The notes below the pieces were generated by a model. The model did not search any database. It was not told the DNA's origin and saw only the letters and a list, made by a program, of their open reading frames with translations. The translations under genes and the position numbers were made by a program. DNA of 64,000 bases, taken from positions 19,957,149 through 20,021,148 of the forward strand of contig NC_045146.1 of the NCBI RefSeq assembly GCF_008831285.2, in the 5' to 3' direction. Each line of letters opens with the position of its first letter. The stretch's first letter is position 1. Of this stretch, positions 47,620 through 58,337 are shown piece after piece. This stretch comes from Nymphaea colorata. Taxonomy: Eukaryota > Streptophyta > Magnoliopsida > Nymphaeales > Nymphaeaceae.

Positions 47620-50600
47620 ATGGAAGAAGAGGAGGAGGAGGAGGAGGAGGAAGGGGTGATGGACACCACAATAGACGAACGAGACGAATGCTTTAGCTCT
47701 CCGTGTTGGGAGGTCGACCTGGACTACGAGTTCTCAGCTCCCCGTTTCTACGATTTCACGAGGTTGGAGACGCGCGACGAATCACGAGAAGCAGAGGCGT
47801 GGTTCGAAACCGCTGATAGCTACCCTCCTTCGCGTAAGATTCATGCTCCCCTTGTCCTCTCTCTTTTGGTCGGAGGGCTTTTCCAACCTTTGCCTTCTCC
47901 TTTTGGTGCTTCTCTTTCCCTCTCTCTTGTGTGTTTAAGGAGACTTTCAGTTTATTCATCTTAACGTGCTAATCAATTAATAGTGAGGGTCTCTGCATAG
48001 AAATTGTTTTCTTTTTTCTTTTTTTAAGTCTCGTATCCCCTTTTCTCGTCCATGTTTCGTGTCTTTTCTGCGTAGAATTCTGTTTTGTACGGTATGGTTG
48101 ATAAAATTTGTTTGCTCTTTCACAAGAAAGCGTGCCTGAACATAGGCTGATGGATTTTTAGTCGTTTAGTTCATACCGGTTGATTTGAAAACGTGACTTG
48201 AACTACGAGTTCTCAGCTCCCCCTTTTCTTTTTTCTGTTCCATTCAATCGTGGAGAAGGTGCTTCACCACTTGTTGCTTTCGTAATTCTCGTTGGGTTAT
48301 GTACTTCAGTTACATTTACCGTTCTGGTGCTGAGGCATTCTCTTGGCAAGGTAGGCTTGTTCGTGCTACTCGTTTAGAGGGGTACTGTTGGAGGTTTGGT
48401 CCGTTTCGTCGATATGCATTGGGAATTTGCTCTTTCTCCATAATTTCTTCTTTTAAGGTGTGTGTGAGAAGAGGAGCGGTGATATCCCGCCTCACGACCC
48501 TCACTCCTCCGTTTGCAAGACGTCCTCTATCCCTCGTTTTCTGTTCCACCCTCAGGGGTGCAACGGAAAAAGTGAAGAATCCGTACAACTTCAATGGTTT
48601 TTTGTCCTGAAGGGTGTCATGCATTCGGGTTGGGTTGGTCCAAGGAGGCAAATTGTCTGTCTCAAACCGTTTGCTCAGTTTCCTTCACCATTCCAACCAG
48701 TCCTTATTACTGGCACATGTTAGTACACTAGCTTTGTTCTATACGTTCACCACTTAACATCCACTGTTTCTGAACCTCTACTTGTTTGTTCCTCTATGGG
48801 TAAGTCAAGGAAATGGTAACCTTATATTTCTGAAGAACGAGAGCTTTGAATTATACTAGCGATCCATATTTTAACATATCCTATTGCAGCAGCAACTGCG
48901 GTAATTGTTTCCTTGTGATTAGATTCATCGTAACAATAAAACAAGATTCCCCGTACAATTTTGATGCATGTTTATTCTAATTTTTGAAAATTTGTGGTTA
49001 TGAATTGTCTGCCATTCGTTCAGTTAAAGTTGACATTAACGACTGAATATTTTCTATTGCTTATTGCAGCTTACTTGTTAAAATTACACATGAGAGCAAA
49101 CCTTCGAGAAGTTAATCGTACTGAACATAATGACTCCGTTCACATTTTGGCTGCTCATTCCATGACAAGCATGCGCACTGAGTTATCCCCAATGGATGAG
49201 GAGACAAATGGTAACTCGCAGTCTTTCTCGTTACTTATTGTTTGCATGGGAAGTGAGAACACTACGTTTCTAAAATATTTTGCAGTTCTGTGACTTTTCT
49301 TCTCTTTGGAAAGGTAACGATCTTGTCCCATGATGGAGCCAGGAATGTTTTGGCTGAGGGACACAAATACTTTGTGAACGAAAAAAACTTAAACATTACA
49401 ATAAATATTATTATCCTAAACTAAAAGGATTGTTTAAAAAACAAATTAAATAACTGCGGTCATGAATAACTTTACGATTGGCCTCATAGGGTTTTCATTA
49501 TAAACATAAGCATGTGAAAAACAGAACCTTTCACGATAAACATAAACATCATTGACCCATTCATCTACCATATCTGTTTATGACTTCAAAGAGAAAAGAA
49601 ACTATCTAGTATATTTTATCCTCTCTGTTCGAACATAAATCATTTCATCCATGGTGTACCAAGGATACCCCCACCAAACTGACCGTTAATAACAATGAAA
49701 CGTTGTCAACAGTGAAAGTGTCCAAGCATTCAAACAAACAGTACCTTAAGGAACACCACATACTTGCATATTGTATTCCAAGTCTGTATGTTAAACTGGA
49801 CTTTTATACTAACCATGACAACCGGATTCACAACTGGTTCATATGCTTATGTGACAAATATAATTGACCTCCTATTTGGTTTGGATTGCATCCAAAAGGC
49901 ATATAGCCCCCTCAAGTTTTTTTGTTTTCCAAAATCTTCAATACAGGAGCCTTTTTCAAGTAACCCCACGTAGGATGTTACAAGAAGTGACATGTTTCTT
50001 CTAACCTGCTAAGGGAATCTAACGAATTGCTAGCTGCTCGTATATTATTTCATCATTACTTATTTTCATGCTTTATTTTGATGACATGACATAGATGCAT
50101 TGTAAGTCGTGCAATTAACCTTTTGTACTTGAGTCAACTTGCCTTTCTTTTTCTGCTAGCATTACATGATGATGAGTTACTCAAGGCAATCTGATGATGT
50201 TCTTAAAAATTATGCTGTTCTGTTTTTTTTTTTTTTTTTTTTTTTGACAATTACAATCAAAGAGTTTCTACCTACTTATGCCTGTAAGCATTCAAGTGAA
50301 ATGCCCAAAAACAGCTATTTGCTAAATTCCACATAGGTTTAGAATTTGGTTGTTAAACTAATTACGTCTATGTGCTAAATCGCGTGTTCTTTGTCAATAA
50401 TTTTTCACTTTTCACTGGTTCACAGAATGCCATCTAATGCTTCACATCTCATTCTCTTAGGTTGCATTTGATAGCCTCAGTCTTATATCGAAGGATGCAT
50501 AAAAAGGTGTATTTTGGGAGATCCTAGTTTAAACAAACTAAGGATCTCAATAGCATGAATTTTAAATCCATCCTACATATTAAAAATCGTGGACTTAAGG

Positions 50601-53600
50601 TCAGAATGGGGGTGAGGTCTGATCTTAAGTCCATGGATTTGAGATCCTAAGGATCTTAGATCACCGCGGGTCTTAGATCCACAATGAAACAAACACAGCC
50701 TTATAGTTTATATTCTTTTGCTTTTGCAAGTTCAATGGTCATTTTGCTGTTGTCTAATCAGAACATTCATCAGAAATTAGGAACGGAAAGCAGTCTACTG
50801 GATTTGACTACATGCTCAGTTTTCCGCAAAGATCATGCAGTTCAACTGGTCCAAACAATCTTATCAGTGATCCTGACAGTGTAGATGCTTCTAAAGCAGC
50901 TGCAGTCTCTAGAGGTTTGTATTATGTACTTCCTTGCAGGCTTCTTTTCTTTGGAGATTCTGAAACTACCTTAATCTGAATAAGGTTCTTGAACGCATCC
51001 TCATGAATTCTGCTTTTATGTTTAAGTTTCCGAGTCTCATTTTGCTTATGTTTCCTTATTAAGTTCCAGCTTACATACCTCAAGTTGTATCTGCTTGAGA
51101 GTGATGTTCTTATAGCTTACCTTCTTGATTTTCAGCAATCTTCATTATTTTGTATCCTTTGCTCTAGGAATGGTTTGTGACACTGGTAATGCACCAGATC
51201 CTCCTGGAAATAGGCAAAAGGCTTTGTCAAGTGCTCCTTCTAGAATCTCAACGCTGATGAAACCTACTGCAAGCCAATTAGCAAAACAGAAAGCGCCTGC
51301 TTCAAATTTCTCAAGAGAAGTGAAATGCTTCAACAAAATTTCTGGGAGGTACCAATCTCGTATCTGTTGGAAATTTTTTTCATTAGATTTCACTGAAAAA
51401 CTGGGATTTTGTGTAAACTTAGGCATGTCGATGTAACTGTTTTCTATTATATGTTCTTTTTCTTTGATTTTGTCTTTTAAGTTTTAGTACTTGGTAATGC
51501 CTTTGGTTGTGATAATCACTCGTGAAGACTATTACTATCTTATGATCTGGCGTCTAGCTTGTATACTGGCTGTTATCAAGCAGAAAAGTTTGAAATGTAT
51601 TTTATGAAAAGCAATAGTTGCTATTTCCTTCATGGATGAATTTCAGGTTTTTTTTTTTTTTTTTTTTAAGTTCGTACATCATGCAATTTACAATCTATTC
51701 CATGGCTCTTACTTGTGATTCTTCCTGGTGAGTGTTTTATAATTTTAGAAACCTTTCCATCTTTCTTAACATGAATTGGAAACTCAATTTTTGGAAGCGT
51801 TCAGGTGTTTTCTGATGAAGATGCATCACAAGCTGGTCTCTCAATCTAATACTAGCAACTGATGCTTCACACTTGCTGTTTGATCCATGTATATGATTCT
51901 TTAGAACAAGAGATGTTGAAATCTTTTATGTGAATTAGGTTTTCGTGGAAGCTGGAGTCACATGTGGTCTGCAGCTATAGTTTGTGTTCTGGCAGTATCT
52001 GTATGATTTACCTGACATACTTGACCTACCCTGCTCTTACAGTTGCCAGATCCTGACCAAGTAGCTTATCATGCTTTTAGCTACTTAGGTTTAACTTGTT
52101 CAATGTGTTCCACTTTCATTTCTTGCCTTTTCTCATCAGGGATATAAACACACATGAAACGGGAGTGGAGAAAACATCTTGCAATGAATTTCAAGCTTCA
52201 AAAAGACAAAAGCTAGAAGGCGGTCACTTGCGAAAGGCATGAAACTGCTAAATAATATAGTTTAATTATTTACATGGCATATGAATTTGTACTTCGAAAG
52301 TTTTTAATATGGAGTTATTTTTTGCCTTCATATGATATGCACAAATATGTGATTTTGTTATTTTACAATCTTAAATTGTTTAAGTATCAAGAAAGTTGTC
52401 ATACATTTTCAAATGCTCATGAAGTTATTTGGTACATGCAAATACTTCTCCAGTTTGCTCATTTTGTATGCTGAAAAGTTGTTACTCTTTCGGCAAAGCA
52501 GGTGCAACAGTTGCATGATAGGAAGCAACAAGCTACATTACTTCACAAGTCCTCCAAAAAGGTATTGTGGGGAAGCACCTTTCCACTTGCTTTGGGGCAC
52601 ACATCAATGGTTCTAGTGGCAAGTGATTATCATTTGTAGAATTTTTATATTCACCTTCTTATCTGCAGAATGGATGCACTGAGAACACTAATCAAGCAAC
52701 GGCGTTGAGATTGACTGTGCCCAGAGAGCCTAAATTAGAAACAGCACAAAGGGCTAGGAGAATTAGGTGCTTTTCCTTGTATTTGAAAGGAGTTTTCTGT
52801 TTATAAAATGAGTTGAGGAATGCTATTGCATGATTCCTTGCTTCATAATGCTGTCTAAGAGGATGCTTGTCCAATATTCAAATTTTCAGGGCCAAGAATT
52901 CAGTAGAGCATGATGAGCAAATGCATGCAAAAGCTCCTTTGTTCAAGGCTCGACCATTGAACAGAAAGGTCTGCACTTTGTTGGCTTTTCTGAGTTCACT
53001 AATTTTTGTTTTATATTTTAATGCTGAATTTGCCTTGATATCTTATATTATGTAGATACTTGAGGCTCCTTCTTTGCCCTTACTTAAAAAAAGTCAACCC
53101 AGGTTACCCGTGTTTGAGGTATGTCTTTGTAAACTAACCTCTTCTTAATGGAATTTTCCTCAAATTTTTTATATGATTTTACTATATAGTGAGGTATTTA
53201 TACTTTAGAGTCTTTCATCATGTACCCTTCATGGACTTTCTTTTTTATCTTTTCAGGAATTTCACCTGAGGACATCAGAGAGAGCTTTGCAACACCCCAT
53301 GGGTGATTCATCAACAATGTCTTGCTTCAGTACAGATAATGTAGATTTTTTTTTTTTCTGGCAGTTGGTTCATAACTTTGATGAAATACCATTTTTTTCT
53401 TTTCTCCATAATAGTATGTAAGTCATGCGTGGCAGTGTTTGCCTGTTTTATTGGTCAAGCATTGGAGAATGAGTTAATTTTGTGATATATTCAGGTCTCT
53501 AAGATGTCTACTGGAACCACCACAAGTGCCTGTGTTGATACCAGATCATCACACTGTCCTTCAAATGATCTTCATCCAAAGTAAGCAAACCTTGATGGAT

Positions 53601-56474
53601 ACTACTACCACCTCTTAATCTGAACATCTAGATTCTGTTATACCTAGTTGCTTGTGTTCAGGGAAGCTAAGTCACATGGGTACTTCAGTAAGGTCCACGT
53701 ACCCGTGTCATCGTACCCGTGCGCAAAATGAGTACTTGGACACACTTGGGTACCTTTAGATCCAAACTGCTTAATTTTTCTTTGATTTAATTTTTTCCAC
53801 CTTACTAATAACATATAATGTTTTTATTTATATCACTTGTTTATTAAAATGTTGCTTTCATTTTAATTTTTTTTTGTATTATTTTGCATATAACATACAT
53901 ATATCTTGCCGTACCCCATACCCACGTTTTTTTAAGTTGTCGTGTCTGTACTCATACCCAAACTGTACCCATACCCATGTGACTTAGCAGGGATTGAAGC
54001 AATCATAAGTGCCACTGATGGTTACTTTTGCTATCAGGTCACCGCTTCTAGTTGTTTATGTTAGCCGATTAATGGCTTTAAAAGTTAGACTAGATTGGAG
54101 GGGAGAACTTTTAAGTAAGAAAGGAAAAGAAAAAATAAATTTTTCTTGAGTTGTTCAGCACATTGAGATTTAACTTTATATATTGTGTCCTTGTTGACCT
54201 CTCCCATGCCACTTGTAGGAAAAAATTGTGTTTCCACCTGTGACTGGTCTTGATTTCTGGATTGTACAGACCGTTCATTATGAGTTCTTTGTTTCCTATC
54301 CATCGACAGTTCGGTTTCTCTGTCTATACTTGATGCTAAATGCCTTTAGGATTTAACTGCAATCTGCTTAAGTTTCATTCTGTTCTCTCCATGTATTTGC
54401 TCAGCAGATTCATGGCATGCTTTTATCTGACTCTTATCGCATGAGGATGTAGATTTCATTATATTAAGCAGTTGGGTATGCTGCTTTTGCAGGTCAAAAG
54501 TGCTTGGTACTACCAAGCATGTCATCAATGGGCAAGGTCACGTGTTCAAAGCCACACTATTCAATAAGAAGGTAGTATTTTTATACTTTTGCCAGCATGT
54601 TAACGTCATTGAAGAGCCTCACTTATTTGTACTCTTTTTGACTGCAGATACTTCTAAGTGAAGGGGATTTCAGTATCTACCAGAGCTCCAAGCGGGAAGC
54701 CACAAAACCTATGGTATGTCCATCAGTGTGTTTTTGCTATCATCTGAACTATAGTTTTCATGTATGTCTTAATAGTTGTATGTGTCTTAGGGGTTTAACT
54801 TTTCAACAGACAAACGGTCTCATCCGACCAATCCACCTACTGAGTTGTTCAACAAGGTAGACTTCTCAGCTTCATCTGACATGCCATATCTTTTTTCTGC
54901 TGTTGGCTGACTTTTTCTTTTCTCACTTATTTTTCTAAAATCTGTTTATTCTTTTGGTTGATTTAAGCTGTCCCTCAAATCTGAAGTTCAGGCCCATTAT
55001 GCATCTCAGACGATCATGCACAATTCAAATGATTTGTCTTTCAAGGTTTCTTCTTCACACTTTGAATTAAAAAAAGTTTATTATCTTTGTTTTCCCTTAT
55101 GTTTGCAAGAGTGCTTAGTCTTTTGTCTTGTTGTTAAGTAATTTGCAGATGTGCAAAAACACAAAAGAAAATGAGAGAACTTTACTCTGTCGAGAGCATA
55201 TGGTGGGTAGCATGCCAGTCAACAATGTTAGGGACGTTCACCAATCTGTAGAAGCAGTTGGCTGAGTTTTTTTTTTCCTTGGTTTCCTTTAGTCAGGGAT
55301 TCTACAGAATTTTTGTCTTACTTTTCCTACTCCCTCATTCCTTAAAATTTGTTTCTATCCTAGGTTTTGTCTGCACGTGAAGAGAGAAGACAAACCTTGA
55401 AAATTGAACCAAGTCAAGCCACTGGAGATGTAGGTGTAGCTGAAATGAGGTCTGTGCCCTTTTCTATTGTTTGGCATTGTATTAATATCATCTTGTTGTG
55501 CTATCAGTAAAGCCTGTTTTTGGATGATTTTATAGTAATACGAGGAAATTAGGTGCTTGCTTGCATTATATGGATGCATAATCAGCACGACCTGTTTCTT
55601 GAAACAGATAACTTGCAAACTTTTTTATGGTGTAAGTTGTGGATATTGGTGATTAAGCCATTCTCAAGAAATTGAGGGTTCTTGTGTGTTTATATTCATG
55701 CATTTGTATATATACATGTATGTATGCCTGTAGCTAATGCACTATAGTGTGTATATAAAATATCAAAAGTGAAGTAAGAACTAAAAATCTTTCATAGCAA
55801 AAGCATAGAATAGTGTTTTATGGGTCTAAGCTACTCCATCCGTGAGCTCAATTAAAGACTTCCAGGTTGAGTGAAGGTCAAGTCTGATCATTTTAGGTCT
55901 ACTTGTCTGCCGTTGATATGGCTGATGATTCAATTTCTTAGTGCAGCTTCAGACCTGCATTAACGCAGGTGTGGCAACCTCCTTTAGGAGTCCTGGTAAC
56001 ATAGCCATAAAAATGACATCTTGGTGATTTTGGACGTAAAATCCCTAACAAATGACTCAACAGTATAATTTTTGTTTCAGTAATTTGCTTCATGGGTGCG
56101 CATTGGGCCGGACCGGGCTGGGTCAGCCCGGTAAAACTGGGTCCGGGTCTGCCCAACGGGCCCAGGCTTGACCCGTTCTGGCCCGTTTATAATAAAAAAA
56201 TATTTTTTAAATTATAAAATATTTTTAATATCAAATATATTTTTTAAATGTTAACGGGCCAGATCGGGCCGGGATTTTTCGACCTGGACCCGAGCCCCCA
56301 TCGGCGGCCTTGCCCCGCGCCCACCCTTAGTTTGCTTTTCTCAATTAGTAGTTCATGTTTCACATTTATCTGTTTCCTATCATGTTTTATCTTATTTTTG
56401 TTTCACTGAAGCCTTTACAAATAGTTTGTGAAATTAAGTTTCTTCCATTCTTTAATAGGATGGTTATACATTGA
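47620..56474 (+). CDS. TPX2-family spindle/microtubule protein (TPX2-like)
   Basis: Exons: 47620-47833, 49070-49210, 50762-50914, 51168-51348, 52140-52236, 52502-52561, 52669-52766, 52890-52968, 53056-53118, 53257-53340, 53495-53580, 54493-54571, 54648-54713, 54791-54856, 54968-55045, 55149-55202, 55364-55449 and a tentative last exon 56459-56474. All phases agree, giving about 566 aa. The N-terminus has a poly-Glu run and then DYEFSAPRFYDF and WFETA, the Aurora-binding signature of plant TPX2. KLEGGHLRK is followed by a TPX2-importin-type region (about 283-390) with LRLTVPREPKLETAQRAR, FKARPLNRKI, LPLLKKSQPRLPVFE and EFHLRTSERALQHP. Later blocks are FKATLFNKKI and GFNFSTDKRSHPTNPPTELF. TPX2 activates Aurora kinase and nucleates spindle microtubules. 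Arabidopsis TPX2 is longer (about 758 aa), so this may be a TPXL paralogue. One intron appears to use a GC donor at 52237. The 3' end is the least certain part. Confidence 0.88.
50460..50700. mobile_element. Tourist/Harbinger-like MITE in TPX2 intron 2
   Basis: Ends GGTTGCATTTG and (inverted) GGCTGTGTTTG match at 8 of 11 positions and resemble the GG..TGTTTG termini of PIF/Harbinger MITEs. The 241-bp element is flanked by TTA at 50457-50459 and 50701-50703, the usual 3-bp target duplication of that superfamily. The interior has repeated GGATCTTAGATC-type words. It is non-coding. Confidence 0.7.
53665..53988. mobile_element. 324-bp MITE with 17-bp perfect terminal inverted repeats in TPX2 intron 11
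   Basis: GCTAAGTCACATGGGTA at 53666-53682 is perfectly inverted at 53972-53988. AGGGA occurs directly outside both ends (53660-53664 and 53989-53993), a plausible 5-bp target duplication. The interior has many GTACCC/GGGTAC words near both ends and an AT-rich centre. No transposase is encoded. The superfamily is not certain. Confidence 0.75.
56095..56330. repeat. GC-capped interspersed repeat downstream of TPX2
   Basis: Two GC-rich blocks made of GGGCCGG/CCGGGCC words (56098-56165 and 56250-56325) flank an AT-rich centre. The ends GGGTGCGC and GCGCCCACCC are imperfectly inverted. The layout suggests a short non-autonomous transposon. No target duplication was identified. Confidence 0.4.
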
Positions 56475-58337
56475 CAAAGCAAGTGAAATTGTCATTAAAG
56501 GAATCTAACTTCACAAAGTGGCAGAAAATTGATTGATATCTCAGCATTTATATTCTTCAAATACCTTAGGCATCTTCGTCCTTAAAAGTGGAGTTCCATT
56601 TTAGATCCATTATGTGAATATGCTAGGGCATCTAGGTATCTACCTAGTTCACCTAGTTTAGAAACAGATACTGGTAGTTGTGAAGACTCCTGCATATTGC
56701 ATAGAACTCCAATGAAACTTACAATATGTTCTACCATGCATTTATGAGCTTCATTCTTTTGCTTCAGGTTGATTGAATAGCACACAAGCATGAAAAACTG
56801 GACATTTTAGTTCCCATCCGAGAACTACCTGATCCATACTGTTCTATTATGTTCTAATCATTGTGGTTGGGTCCCAGCAAACATTTTTTTTGTCCTCACC
56901 AGAAGTCCTTCATGTTACAACATAAGCATGCTGGACCGGAGAGAAACAAAGATAGACATGCCTGAGTGTCTGATCTCGTAGCTCATTCTCTAGCTAAAGT
57001 TTCTCAGCTATCTAACCATTATTTTCAAGCAAATTCCTTGTGATGTTGGGCAAAGTGAAATGTTAGTGTTGTAACAAGTGGTGAGAAGCTTTTCTTGGAT
57101 GGTCAAGGCATGAGTGCGTTGATAGATGTCTGACTGGTAGAATCAACGACAGACCCTGATTGTTCATCTAATGCGTGGATGTGAATGTTCATTTTCACAT
57201 GTTGACTGGTCATTTTCCTACAAAAAATTGGTGAAAATAATTTTCCATAACACATGGATTTTTTAAAATTTATATTATATTCGTTAAATCTGTGCTAATT
57301 AAGGTCATTTGTTTGTGGTTGCCTGAATGCAGTTGCTATACCTTCCTCTAACAGGTAATGGACATCATACTTCATCTGTGATGTGCATTTTGCAAGTGAT
57401 GATATGTTTATTACTGTAATCATTTTGTTTTCTTCTATCGCTGTATGTTCATGCCATTGCCATAAGCAGTGAAGATCTATTTGGTGGTAAAAGGTCTTCC
57501 TGTAAGAGACGTGCTTTCCTAGTGGCTGGTGTATCTGAAAATGGAAGATTGCATATGTTCCAGGTATGAATGTTGACGCTCGCATGTGCTTGAGAAACGT
57601 ATAATACTTTCCTTTTGAGCTCGTTTTGAGATACCCCCTCCCCGTCTTTCTTTCAGATTAGTTGATCTGAAAGAACATACTGACTGCATGCTGTTATGTA
57701 GCTTGACGTTCTAAATAAGTATTTCCTCAGCTGTAAGCTTATATAGATTACATTCCGACAATTTTTAGCCTGCAGCATATGAGCGGCCTTATTTAGTGCA
57801 TGTCAATTCACAGCATGTTTGAAGAGGTGGAATTGGAGCCCATTCTACTGAATCAGGGAATTTGTTTTTCAAACATATCTTGGAATTATCTATCGACTTC
57901 CGTAGTATACTAGATGGTTCTTTGGTTATGGCAGAAGAATGTTTAGCCCTCGCTCTTTTCTAGAATGTGGTCTCCTGATGTATGGGCTGCTCAATTTCCA
58001 TATTCAGGAAGTTTGCATGTCTGAGATTATGCGTCATACGGACTTGCTGATAGTTGTGGAACAATGTATGCTCTTAATTCACGAAAATTTTGAATGGGCA
58101 TAGATATCATAGTAGGCATGGTATATTCCTTCTACACGTTATTTATTCCATGAGGTTCACAATTCAGTCTATGAGATGTATACGTCATACTGACTTGCTG
58201 ATAGTTGTGGAACCATGTATGATTTTAATTCATGAAACTTTTGAATGTCATTGATATCATAGTAGGTGCGGTATATTACTTCTACACGTTATTTGTTCCA
58301 TGAGGTTCATAATTCACTTTTTGGTACATTTGATGAG
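56475..58337. other. Convergent intergenic region between TPX2-like and SLAC1 genes
   Basis: The 3' ends of the two genes face each other here. It contains a possible alternative terminal TPX2 exon at 57470-57569 (acceptor AAGCAG, open for 33 codons) and a 151-bp tandem duplication at 58022-58320 next to the SLAC1 stop. No other gene is seen. Confidence 0.5.
58022..58320. repeat. 151-bp tandem duplication next to the SLAC1 3' end
   Basis: Two diverged units share GACTTGCTGATAGTTGTGGA (58041 and 58192) and CTACACGTTATTTRTTCCAT further on. Differences are scattered substitutions. Confidence 0.85.
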
